In this document: piece by piece, positions 32,480 through 42,700 of the stretch
Numbering within the stretch: position 1 is the first letter of the stretch
Layout of the letters: the number at the start of each line of letters is the position of its first letter
NCBI GenBank assembly: GCA_002786025.1
Contig: NHNW01000001.1
Coordinates: 1,426,001-1,490,000, forward strand
Direction: 5' to 3'
DNA length: 64,000 nucleotides
Source of the DNA: Zasmidium citrigriseum
Lineage: Eukaryota; Ascomycota; Dothideomycetes; Mycosphaerellales; Mycosphaerellaceae
Program-made: the position numbers and the translations under genes
The notes under the pieces: generated by a model
Seen by the model: only the letters and a program-made list of their open reading frames with translations
Database searches by the model: none
What the model was told of the DNA's origin: nothing

Positions 32480-34816
32480 ATGGACGCCCCACCGCCGCCT
32501 CCCCCATCAGATCCAATCCCGCCTCCACCTCCGCCTTCAGATCCGATACCCCCTCCACCCCCAACGTCCGATGCTATCCCACCACCCCCACCTCCAAGCG
32601 ATGCGAATGGAATCAATGGCCACGACGAGGAACTCGCGCCCAGTTTGGCCGTGCCAAACAAGAAGCGAAAGCTCGAGAACAAGCCAAAACTTGCACCTCT
32701 GAGCGTCGAAGAGATTCTCGCGCGAAAGAAGGCCCAGGACGCTGAGGCGGCGAAACCCAAGTTTCTGTCCAAGAAGGAGCGCGAGAGGCTTGCGAAGGAG
32801 AAGGCTGAGAAAGAGGCAGCAGCAGCGAAACAGAATGCCACTGAGACCCCTCAGCCCACCATCAACGGCCACGGCCACGGCCAACCGCCAGCAGGTCCTA
32901 AGTCGATGCGAAATGGGAACGTCCCGCGAGGTCCTTCGAGTATGAGGCAGCTGCCCAACAAGGGCTACGATATGCAGCCACCGCCACCTCCGAAATCAGT
33001 CGCGATAATCGATGGAGATAAAAAGAACAAGAACCGGAGCGAGAGTGAAGTAGAGGCCGAGATGATCAAGAACCGATACATGGGAGCGGATACGAACATG
33101 TCAACCTTCTCGGCCAAGAAGAAGCGCAAGAGGACGACCGAGAAGAAGTTCAATTTTGAGTGGAACGCGGAAGAGGACACAAGCCCCGACTACAACCCGC
33201 TATATCAGACTCGCGCAGAGAACAACTTCTTCGGAAGAGGCCGACTAGGAGGATTCGCGGAAGAGGTGAACTCTGTCAATAAGTACGCCCAAGCTATCGC
33301 GGAGCGAGACAAGGTTGCTGGTAGTAAGAGAGCTGCGGAAATCCTCGAGATGGAGAGAAGACGGCGAGAGGAAGGAGGCAGCAGGATGGGTCTCGACAAG
33401 CACTGGAGCGAGAAGAAGCTGGAGAACATGCGCGAGCGTGACTGGCGTATCTTCAAGGAAGACTTCAACATTGCCACCAAAGGCGGATCTATTCCGAACC
33501 CGATGCGAAACTGGGCGGAGTCTGGCTTGCCTAAGAGACTGCTCGACATTGTTTACGACGTTGGATACAAGGACCCATCTCCCATCCAGAGAGCAGCCAT
33601 TCCCATCGCGTTGCAGTCTCGAGACCTAATCGGTGTCGCTGTTACTGGTTCTGGTAAAACGGCGGCATTCCTACTGCCGTTGCTGGTGTACATCTCGGAG
33701 CTTCCAGCACTGAACGAAGTCACGAAAAACGATGGCCCATACGCCATCATCCTGGCACCGACCCGTGAATTGGCTCAGCAAATCGAAATCGAGGCCAAGA
33801 AATTCGCAACGCCCCTCGGCTTCAAGTGTGTCTCTCTTGTCGGTGGTCACAGTATTGAAGAACAAAGCTACAACATGCGAGATGGCGCAGAGATCATCAT
33901 TGCCACTCCCGGTCGTCTGGTCGACTGTATCGAACGCCGTGTCCTCGTTCTCAGCCAATGTTGCTACATCATCATGGATGAAGCAGACCGCATGATTGAC
34001 CTTGGTTTTGAGGAACCCGTCAACAAGATCCTCGACGCCCTCCCAGTCTCCAACGAGAAACCCGACACCGAAGACGCCGAAAACGCAGAAGCCATGGCCC
34101 AACATCTCGGCGGCAAAGAACGCTACCGCCAGACGATGATGTACACAGCCACGATGCCTCCAGCCGTAGAACGCATCGCTCGCAAATACCTCCGTCGTCC
34201 CGCTCAAGTCACCATCGGAAACGTGGGAGAAGCCGTCGACACCGTCGAGCAGCGCGTGGAGTTCATCCAGGGCGAAGACAAGCGCAAGAAGCGCCTCGCG
34301 GATATCCTTCACTCTGGCGAGTTCGCCCCTCCCATCATCGTCTTCGTCGCCATCAAACGAAACGCCGACGTTATCGCAAGAGACATTGGCAGAATGGGCT
34401 TCTCCGCCGTCTCACTGCACGGTTCCAAGACCCAAGACCAGCGAGAAGCCGCGCTCGCATCTCTGCGCAACCGTACGACGGATGTGCTCGTGGCCACCGA
34501 TCTCGCGGGTCGTGGTATCGATGTGCCGGACGTCGGACTCGTCATCAACTTCAACATGGCGGGTAACATTGAGAGCTACACGCATCGTATTGGACGTACG
34601 GGTCGTGCGGGCAAGCAGGGTGTTGCCATTACATTCTTGGGCTCCGAGGATAATGACGTGCTGTATGACTTGAAACAGATGATTTCGAAGAGTAGTATCA
34701 GTCGCGTGCCGGAGGATTTGAGGAAGCATGAGCATGCGCAGCAGAGGACTAAGGGCAAGAAGGAGAGAAGCATGGAGGAGAGTGGTGGTTTCGGTGGGAA
34801 AGGAGGTTGGTCGTAG
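32480..34816 (+). CDS. PRP28: Spliceosomal DEAD-box RNA helicase Prp28 (DDX23)
   Basis: A single exon of 778 aa. Residues 4-42 are four Pro-rich repeats (P5-6 followed by SDPI/SDAI), then a Lys/Glu-rich region (KKERERLAKEKAEKE) and a second linker ending in the Prp28-typical block RNWAESGLPKRLLDIV. All DEAD-box motifs are present: Q motif (DPSPIQRAAIPIALQ), motif I AVTGSGKT near residue 388, Ia APTRELAQQ, II DEAD near 500 within IIMDEADRMIDLGFEEP, III TAT, V ATDLAGRGIDVPD and VI HRIGRTGRAGK near 702. The phrase DRMIDLGFEEPVNKILDALP identifies Prp28 rather than other DEAD-box proteins. It exchanges U1 for U6 at the 5' splice site as part of the U5 snRNP in the nucleus, which fits an organism with many short introns. 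Confidence 0.95.
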   Translation: MDAPPPPPPSDPIPPPPPPSDPIPPPPPTSDAIPPPPPPSDANGINGHDEELAPSLAVPNKKRKLENKPKLAPLSVEEILARKKAQDAEAAKPKFLSKKERERLAKEKAEKEAAAAKQNATETPQPTINGHGHGQPPAGPKSMRNGNVPRGPSSMRQLPNKGYDMQPPPPPKSVAIIDGDKKNKNRSESEVEAEMIKNRYMGADTNMSTFSAKKKRKRTTEKKFNFEWNAEEDTSPDYNPLYQTRAENNFFGRGRLGGFAEEVNSVNKYAQAIAERDKVAGSKRAAEILEMERRRREEGGSRMGLDKHWSEKKLENMRERDWRIFKEDFNIATKGGSIPNPMRNWAESGLPKRLLDIVYDVGYKDPSPIQRAAIPIALQSRDLIGVAVTGSGKTAAFLLPLLVYISELPALNEVTKNDGPYAIILAPTRELAQQIEIEAKKFATPLGFKCVSLVGGHSIEEQSYNMRDGAEIIIATPGRLVDCIERRVLVLSQCCYIIMDEADRMIDLGFEEPVNKILDALPVSNEKPDTEDAENAEAMAQHLGGKERYRQTMMYTATMPPAVERIARKYLRRPAQVTIGNVGEAVDTVEQRVEFIQGEDKRKKRLADILHSGEFAPPIIVFVAIKRNADVIARDIGRMGFSAVSLHGSKTQDQREAALASLRNRTTDVLVATDLAGRGIDVPDVGLVINFNMAGNIESYTHRIGRTGRAGKQGVAITFLGSEDNDVLYDLKQMISKSSISRVPEDLRKHEHAQQRTKGKKERSMEESGGFGGKGGWS
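32489..32605 (+). repeat. In-frame proline-rich tandem repeat in PRP28
   Basis: Four imperfect copies of a 30-nt unit (six CCN codons plus a Ser-Asp-Pro/Ala-Ile block) at the start of PRP28. Third-position variation between copies shows the repeat is old and selected at protein level. It gives a polyproline segment that may bind SH3, WW or GYF domains of other spliceosome proteins (inference). Confidence 0.8.
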
Positions 34817-35257
34817 ATAGGTAGAAGATGGATAGGATGAGGTTGTCGATACGTCTTTTCGTGTCGTTATGAATGCCCTAATGGATCATGTCCTGCTATC
34901 ACTGCCAGTTCCTGCCTTTCAGGTTGTTGCTTCGTCTCTGTGTTCGCGGCAGCCTTCACTTGAGCAGAGCCCGCAGCAAGGTCGCCGGTCCGTGTCCCAC
35001 GTCGCTCAATCGCTGCTCGTTCGTTTCCTATCGAGCCATATGGTAGATGGTGCTCTGATGAGTCGACTCGCTTAATGCGACATCTCACGGTCGCTGTCGT
35101 GGTGATTTCGTTGCACTTTCGAGATCCGTCGATGTGCAGCCATTCGCTGTTCTTCGCAACGGACAAGTCCCTCATCGATCGTAGGCTACGAGGGGCACAG
35201 AGCGGTATAAAGAATCCTCAGTCTCCGGTCGTTACAGTTCCCATGATCATTAGTGAA
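34817..35257. other. Intergenic between convergent PRP28 and hAT-derived gene
   Basis: A 441-bp stretch. A minus-strand frame at 34867-35175 has no recognisable content. No repeat or terminal inverted repeat is obvious here. Confidence 0.4.
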
Positions 35258-36241
35258 CTAACCTTGCATGCCCATAAGTCCATCCATATCTGGGACAAAC
35301 TCCGCGTCCGCATCGTTCGCCTCCGGTGCACCACTGATCGTGTCGTCGACCCAGCCGTGCTTGATCCTCAGATTCCAGAAGGTGCAGACAAGGCGATTGA
35401 CCACATCCGCGCCGAGTTGATTCCTCTTCAAGATGTGGACGAAGCTATGAGGGGACCAATTGCGTTCGACGCTGTCTCCCGCTGGGGCGATGGCCAGGGC
35501 GATCATGCAGAGTTCGGCCAGATCGGTCTGTTCCTGGATCCAGAAGTTTTGCCACCATTGGATTGCTGTCATCTGCTCGGCTGCCATCCAGACCATGTTA
35601 TTGGCGAATGGACCCTGCTTGACTCTGAGAAGGGACAGCAAGCCGAGGAGGTTGGACGCCTTGTGTGCATTGCCCTCGCAGTACTTGAGCAGGAAGGCCT
35701 GCAGGGAGCGTGATTGAGTCTCCTCATTGCTGTCGAGAATGGCAGGTCGACGATGGCGTTCTTGGGGATCTGCCAGATAGGCGATGAACATCAACGGAGC
35801 ATCCACAAGAGCGTGGGTGAGCTGATGTCTGCTGGGTACTTTGAAGGCCGGCCGAAGAGCACGAACAAAGGCCCGGAAAGCAGGATGCTCAGTAATGGAA
35901 GGGTTCAGTCCGGCAGCGTTGACCCATTGAGCACAAGCAGCCGTGGCAATGTCCTGCTCAGTCGCGGACATAGACCCGATGCCCCTCGTCCTGGCGCGTT
36001 GCTGCTGCTGCAACTCGGCGGCAGAGGGCAGGGTGGGATCCAGACGGTGTGGCTGGTATGTCCGCCATAGTGGTTCAGGCAATTCATTGCAGCGCTGCAG
36101 GTGTTCGATGACACGGGCCTTCTCGTTGGAGGTCCATTCGGTCAGACAATGTTTGCAGGTGACGCGTGGATGGCGCTTGCCCGAGTTCTCCTCAAGGTTG
36201 CGGGTGACTTCGAGCCAGCAGTCATCACGGCCTCGCGGCAT
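35258..36241 (-). CDS. hAT-transposase-derived protein without catalytic core, 327 aa
   Basis: A frame from ATG 36241 (the first ATG in frame) to the stop at 35258. The N-terminus has a BED-type zinc finger: CKHC ... HLQRC within KRHPRVTCKHCLTEW and KARVIEHLQRCNELP. The C-terminus matches the hAT dimerisation region: SVERNWSPHSFVHILKRNQL ... LVCTFWNLRIKHG, the most conserved block of hAT transposases. Between them only about 220 residues remain, and the RNase-H-like core with its D-D-E residues is not there; active hAT transposases have 600 aa or more. The part after the BED finger (FRAFVRALRPAFKVPSRHQL) resembles the start of the core, so the middle was lost. The open frame is intact over 327 codons, so it may be a domesticated DNA-binding protein rather than a dead copy. 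A GTTAGT site at the end could be a splice donor. Confidence 0.75.
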   Translation of the reverse strand: MPRGRDDCWLEVTRNLEENSGKRHPRVTCKHCLTEWTSNEKARVIEHLQRCNELPEPLWRTYQPHRLDPTLPSAAELQQQQRARTRGIGSMSATEQDIATAACAQWVNAAGLNPSITEHPAFRAFVRALRPAFKVPSRHQLTHALVDAPLMFIAYLADPQERHRRPAILDSNEETQSRSLQAFLLKYCEGNAHKASNLLGLLSLLRVKQGPFANNMVWMAAEQMTAIQWWQNFWIQEQTDLAELCMIALAIAPAGDSVERNWSPHSFVHILKRNQLGADVVNRLVCTFWNLRIKHGWVDDTISGAPEANDADAEFVPDMDGLMGMQG

Positions 36242-37315
36242 GGCGGAGGAGGTCGAGGAGGGCGGCGGGTTGGTCTGGGTGCAGGGCCGGATGCAACCAC
36301 GGTGGGAGTGGTGTGTGTAAGACGTGTTGTGTGGGCAAAACGCAGCAGCGAGCGGGAAAGGTGGGCGTCGCCACGGATGTTCCCGTCTAGCGTGGAGTCT
36401 ATTTCGGCTATGCGATGGACCTCCCTCCGTTCCACCAACATCCACTCACGTCGCTACGAGCTACGCCGTCCATCCCGGCCATATCACATATATCAAAACA
36501 TTACCCTACGTCACGAATGCTTGCTACCAATTTTCAAAAACCAAGCTGATGGCAAAGTCTACAGAACTTGAAAGACCACGAGCATCACACGATCTTGATC
36601 CGCCTGCTAGTCATTCAGCACTTGCGATGGCCGATACACTTCCAAATGTCTCGAGCAGAGCAAGGCGAAGAGTTCGATGCCGCAGATGTCGCGTGCAAAT
36701 GAAGTGCATGGTGGTATCGTTCTAGCGATGTGATGTTCGCTCGCATACCGCAGCGATTGGGCTCGTATTGTACGACTTCACCAAGTCTCCTCCGTTCTGG
36801 ACGGCCTCGGTCGACACAACATGCGCCGCTCGTTCTCGGCCACGGAATAGCATGCGGTTGTTCAATCTAGTCTGTTTGAAGCTCTTTCTCGGAGATTCTT
36901 GTTGTTACAGGTCTGGTTTGTCGTCTGTCTGCCACTTCGTAAATCTCGTATCTTCCCCACTGACGACCGCCATCCGGACTTTAAGCTTTCTACCAGGCGC
37001 AAGATCGACATAAGTAGTCCACCTACTTCTTACGCGATTGCTGGTTGTGACCAAGCAAAGACGCAAAGTTCCGAAAGGACTTGCCCTTCTGGTGCTTTTT
37101 CCTCGTGGCGTTTCTGCTCAGTTTGAAGATCTACGCTGCCATGGCCCTGAAATGAGACGAATCAAATGTCGGTCATGGCTGTGGCGACCTCGGCGTAAAC
37201 GTTTCTATGCTATGTCTCGGTAAGGCTAGTGGGTCTTCAGCTATGATATATCTGTTATACTGCGTTCGCAGCATGGCGTTGTCGACGCATACTCTTTTTC
37301 TGCACACGACTCAAG
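36242..37315. other. Intergenic region between divergent genes
   Basis: About 1.07 kb upstream of both the hAT-derived gene (-) and the FAD oxidoreductase gene (+). Small frames on the plus strand (36101-36571, 36324-36725) have no recognisable domain. I looked for inverted repeats of a transposon end and saw none, but short degenerate ones could be missed by eye. Confidence 0.4.
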
Positions 37316-39085
37316 ATGTTGTCTTTGGGAGTCCTGTCAGGCCTCGTGGCTTTGGCCGCTGCCGCACCAAGCGCAGACACCACCAAAGTCTGCGACTACC
37401 TACACAAAACTTATCCGAAATACATGGCCTATGACACCCTAGGCCCCGAAGCCTTGGAGACCGCATCGAACGCCTCGGTCTACACGCAAATCAACACCGA
37501 CTACTGGAACAACCAAAACTCCTACCAATTCAGAGCTGCATGCGCATTCTTCCCGGCCAACGCCCAGCAGGTCTCGGACGTTGTCAAGCAGTTGAACAAG
37601 TACCCTTCCGTGCCCTTCGGCCTCAAGTCTGCGGGACATCAGCCAGCCCCTGGATTTTCGTCGGTCAAGGATGGCGTTCTTATCGCTTTTGAAACCAATC
37701 TCGGCAAGTCGGTTACACAGCGTACGTCGGACGGCAAGCACTATATTCTCGGTCCCGGTGCGAGATGGGGCGATGTGTACAAGGTTACCGGACAGAATAA
37801 TGAGATTGTGGTTGGAGGTAGATTGGCACATATCGGTGTTGGAGGTCTGACCCTGGGTGGTGGCCTGTCTTACTACTCTGCTCAATACGTACGCTGGACC
37901 ACAGGGCGATGATTTGAAGACAATTGCTGACTTCTACATAGGGCCTCGCGTGCGACAACATCGACCAGTTTGAAGCCGTGCTCGCCAATGGCACCATTGT
38001 TACCGCTAGCCGCGACTCTAACCCCGATCTCTGGTGGGCCCTTCGAGGAGGCGGAAACCAGTTCGCCATCGTCACAAGAATGTGGTCTCAAGCACATCCA
38101 GCCGGTGTGAACGGACAGATTTGGGGCGGAATCCGAGCATACTCCATCGACAAGCGTGAGGCCCTTTTCCGTGCCGTCACCAGATTCGTGCGCGACTATC
38201 CCGACGAGAAGGCCGCCGTCATCCCTGTCTTCCAATTTGGCCTGCCTCTTAACCTCATCAACGCAGTGACCGGCCCCATCATGTTCATGTTCTACGACGG
38301 GCCTACCCCGCCAGCCGATTTGTTCAAAGACTTCGATGACGTCCAGGAGCTCTTCAGTACCACGAAGACCAAGTCTTACTATGATATGTCGCAGGAAGCT
38401 GGTGGTGCCGCCATCACCGGCTTTGGTAACTCTTTCCGCGAGACTACGTTCCCCAATCTGCCCGAGGACGACATGGTCGATTTCTTCGAGTACTACTGGA
38501 AGCAGTTCTACAACGCAACCTTCGTCAATGGCTTGCAAGATCTTGACGTTCAAGTCACTGGCTTCGACCCTCAGCCCCTTTCCGTCCGCATCGCTCAAGC
38601 TTCCCAGAAGCAGGGCGGTAATGTCTACAATCTGAACCCCGATCACGGCGATAGAATCTGGGTCGAGAACAATCTCGCATGTCACTCGAAGCCATTCTTT
38701 TTGACACATGCTAACTTTGCTTCTAGTTATGGACGAATCCGACCTGCAACGATCGCTGCCCGCAGCAATCTGAAGAGCTCTCGACCATGCTCCTCCAGTA
38801 TCAGAAGCAGAAGTACGGCAACGAGCTTCCAACCAACTACAAGTCTGGCGACCCGGAATATGTCAAATACAATCCCTTGTTCCTTAATGACGTGGCACCG
38901 AATCAAGATGTGTACAGCAGCTTTGGTCCGGAGAGTCTGGCGAGGCTGAAGAAGGTCAAGCAGGCGTACGATCCAAGCGGCTTCTTTACTGCAAGTATTT
39001 CCCAACCAGCAACTCATCGAAGACATTTACTGACACTGATTCTGGACGTTAGACAAGGCAGGGCGGATTCAAGCTGCCTGCTTAG
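37316..39085 (+). CDS. Secreted FAD-linked oxidoreductase (berberine-bridge-enzyme type), 529 aa
   Basis: Four exons: 37316-37888, 37942-38661, 38727-38990 and 39053-39085, all in phase 0. Introns 1 and 2 are GT-AG (53 and 65 nt; the second has a clear GCTAAC branch site); the third is GC-AG (GCAAGT donor at 38991), the only choice that yields the family ending GFFTTRQGGFKLPA. A signal peptide (MLSLGVLSGLVALAAAAPS) is followed by an FAD-binding domain with H108 in KSAGHQP (the usual covalent-FAD histidine site), GGRLAHIGVGGLTLGGGLSY and NPDLWWALRGGGNQFAIVT. The C-terminal BBE element appears in the last exons. Such enzymes oxidise sugars, alcohols or specialised metabolites outside the cell or in the secretory path; the substrate is unknown. 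The cysteine partner of bicovalent FAD is not obvious. Confidence 0.88.
38991..39052 (+). other. GC-AG intron (62 nt) in the FAD oxidoreductase gene
   Basis: The donor reads ACT|GCAAGT and the acceptor CGTTAG. A GT donor four bases later (38995) would shift the frame and lose the conserved QGGFKLP ending. GCAAGT is the standard consensus for GC donors. Confidence 0.75.
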
Positions 39086-39742
39086 CTGTACGACAGATAG
39101 TCAAAACAGAATCAAGGCCTAGATGGCCTCTTTATCTACGCATGACTTTCTCCCGTTCTGGATTTCTGATCGGTACTTGAGTGTTGGAGTCATGCATATG
39201 CCATTTTAGGTTTGCGCTAGTGCGGCGCTTGGACCACTTTGCGCCGACTTCACTTTCTCCTTTTGTGCTTCGTCTCTCATCTAACTGCCACATCACTTTC
39301 GCTCGCTGCACACAACATGCGTTCAGATAACTGCTGATATATGTACAGGGCTAAGTGATGCAGTGCACATGCCAGGCAGCAGCGCGAAAGTGAGCTACTT
39401 CGTAACGCCAAGACCAAGACTGATGGCGTGCATGTGCGCTTTGGACAACATGGCGACACAAAGTGAAGTTCGAAGACGGCTGAACAGCAGCAAGTGTGGC
39501 CAAAATGGCTCGTGTACGACTTCACTTCGAAAGACGCACATGCTACCGCGCTCCGCTGCCGGACTATTTCTTGACTTCAAAAGGCTCCAAACCTCTTCCT
39601 CTTCTTTACACTCAACAACACCACGACTTCTTTACATTCCATCAACACACTCTTCCTCTGACTACAACCTTACAACATATCCATTTGCGATATCGTCGTC
39701 TCGGCGGCCAGCTGACGAGAGGCCAACATCACCTACATCAAC
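39086..39742. other. Intergenic, leader of the GHKL gene
   Basis: 657 bp between two plus-strand genes. The last 150 bp are C/T-rich on the plus strand (CTTCCTCTTC, ACACTCAACAACACC), like a fungal transcription start region. No other feature. Confidence 0.45.
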
Positions 39743-42700
39743 ATGACCAAGAAGGCGGCCGCCGCGGCGGCCGAAGCACATATCGAAGAACTTCGACAAG
39801 CGCGTCACTTCAATGACGCTGACGGTATCAAAGGTGATGCCAATGCGAGGAGTCTGTCCCGAGCCTTGGACATGCTCTCGTCTCAGCTCTACAGCAAACC
39901 TACACACTTCATTTGGGAGATGATCCAGAACGCAGATGACAACAGCTACAAAGACGGAGTCGAGCCGACATTGACTTTGGTCTATCGTGACGATGGATAC
40001 CTTTGGGTTGGATGCAATGAGACTGGCTTCACCAAGGAGAATGTCTCCGCCATCTGCGAAATTGCAGACAGTACGAAAAAGGTCACAGGCTCACGAAAGG
40101 GCTACATTGGAGAGAAGGGCATAGGGTGGAAGTCGGTGTTTCGCGTTGCCGATGTGGTTTGGGTGTCTTCCGGCGCCTACAGCTTCAAGTTCAACCGCGA
40201 CGATCTTCTTGGCATGATTGTACCAATCTGGAGCAAGTTCAACTCGACCAAGTCTGTCAAGGCGCAGACCATGTTCTGTCTTCAGATTCCCAAAGCACAA
40301 GATCAGGCGGAAGTACGTGGAAACCTGCTCTCACTCAACGCTGAGTCCCTTCTGTTCCTCCGAAAGCTGCGGAGTGTGCACGTCAAAATCCTCAGTCCGA
40401 CAGAAATCTCCACCCGGCACGAATTCTCTCTCTCTCGCAAAGACCTCGAAGTCCACACTGGCTTCACGACAACGATTCTCCGTCGACAAGACTATATTCC
40501 GGGAGCGAGATCTGAAGAGGAAAAGTTCGCTGTTTTCCGGCTTTCTGCTACGGACATGCCAGCGGAGGCAAAGAGAGAGGGAATTACCGAATCCGAAGTC
40601 GTGATGGCATTTCCCGCCTCCAACGATGAGAAGACCTATCGCAAGACCTACAACTTCCTGCCCATTCGGGACTACGGTTTGCCATTCCTTCTACAAGCCG
40701 ACTTCATCCTCACGGCCAATCGTCAAGACATCGTCGAGCAGAATGCGTGGAACGAGGCCCTCAAGCAATCTGCCTATCGACTTTTCGTTCAAAGTGTGGC
40801 TGTCTTCAACAAGATGAAGGTGACTGGCAACACTGGATCATTCAAGTACGCCTGGCCCAAATACACGATATCTACGCACAGAGCTTCAGGCACGATCATG
40901 GGAGATTTTCTCAAGACATTGCAAAAGGAACTACGCGACCAACCGGTTCTACAGTCCCAGTGCGGCGACTTCAAATCACCGAGATCATTGCTAATCGTAC
41001 CTGAGAAGTATTGCGACGAGAAGACCAAGCACCCATTGATCGACGGAGAGGAGAACTTGGGTAATTACGTTGCCCAGCAGTATTGCACAGAGGATGTGCA
41101 CACGCTAGGCGTGGACGTGCAAAACGGTTCCGACTTCTGCAAGCTCTTGAGCAGCATGCCGACTCAAAAGCTGCATGCAAAGTCTCCGGCGTGGCACTCA
41201 AGACTCGCAAGCGCATTGCTCGACGCTGGTACGAAGACTCTGCAAGACATCGAGCTCATCCCGGTTCGAGGTGGACGATGGGTGGCACCTTCGCGTGGCT
41301 CAATTTACTTTCCTGATGGAGGCGGTAATGAGGTTCCGGAAGGCATCGAATGTCTTGTTGTCGACGATGAGGCGGCTCGCGACCGTAACAGAAAGAAGCT
41401 GTTCGACAAGCTCGGCGTTCAAAGAATCAGCAAGCCCGCGATCTGCAAGATGATCATCGAGCGCCACAAGAAGCTCAACAGCAATGTACTCACGCTGTCT
41501 CCTGAATGTCTGGCGGCTCATGCTTGGTACATTTTCATGTCAAATAGCCATTTTGGACTCAGTCTCGGCGACTTGCAGTTGGCGAAGCTCGATGAGAGTG
41601 GAACATCCCCCGGATGCGGCCTATACATGGACGCAGAAGGCGGGGCGATCAAGATGACCGAGCTATTTCCTCCAGATGGCTCTTTATGCGACTTCATCCA
41701 CCCCATCTACATCGACTATGGAGAATGGCTCCACCGAAGAAGTTGGCATCGTTTCCTGCAACTTAATCTGGGCGTAGAGACGATTCCAAGATTGACGGAA
41801 TCTATGAGTGCAAGGGCCGGCCTTTCTCCTGTCTTCCAACACTTGATCGACCGTCAGCCATCTTCTGTGTGGTTGAAGCTATTGAGAGACAACTGGGATC
41901 ACTACTTTGGTATCAAGAAAGACCCACCGGCACGCCTGAATCTGGGAAAGAAGTTGGTCAACTGTACCAATGGACTAAGGAAAGAGCTCCGGGAAACATA
42001 CCTCGCGACATCTGAGATCTGTGGAGATGACTTTGCCAAAGCTCTTGTGGATTTCGTTGATGTCGATGATCCAGACAACCGGGCCTGGGAGAAGCTGCGC
42101 TGTCTTGGTTTGCACACTGAGCCTGACCTCGAGCTTTGCGTTTCCATCTTGCGGGCTGCGGCAAAGGCCAAGGCGGCCATCACGCTGAACAATGAGTACA
42201 TTGTGTCTTTGCTCCAGACCATCGAACGCCTTTCGCAGAACAACACGGAAAATACTTGGTAAGTCTTCCATATCACCATCCCTTATTGTCAAAAGCTAAA
42301 TCATGCAGGGCAATCTTCCGCCAGGAGGCGTTGATCCCAGTTCAGAATGGAGACAGTACACGCTGGCTGACTGTCAGTGAATGCCGCTGGTCAGCTCCTT
42401 CATGCTTGAGTCGATTCACGGCACTCGATCAAAAGTACCCGTCCTTGAAGTACTTTTTCTGTTCGATCCTGAAGATACCAGATGCAAGTCTGTTCGACGT
42501 TGCCGAAGAGCTGCGCCGCAAAGCTGGAGATATGAACAATTTGGAAAGCATTCGTGTCCTACTCCTTACCCTCTCACAGGGTCTCAACGGCGCCGAAATG
42601 ACAGAGAATCAGACGGCTCAGCTTTTGCAAAAGCTGGGAGGTGCCATCTTCCCTGTTCGCCGTGCAACTGGAGAATTTCGACTTGCTTCCGCAACGGATC

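Noticed and set aside
35075..35713. Plus-strand open frame of 212 codons
   Set aside because: Antisense to the hAT-derived gene, which has recognisable domains.
37882..38832. Minus-strand open frame of 316 codons
   Set aside because: Lies opposite the FAD oxidoreductase exon 2 and is explained by codon bias of the sense strand; no domain.
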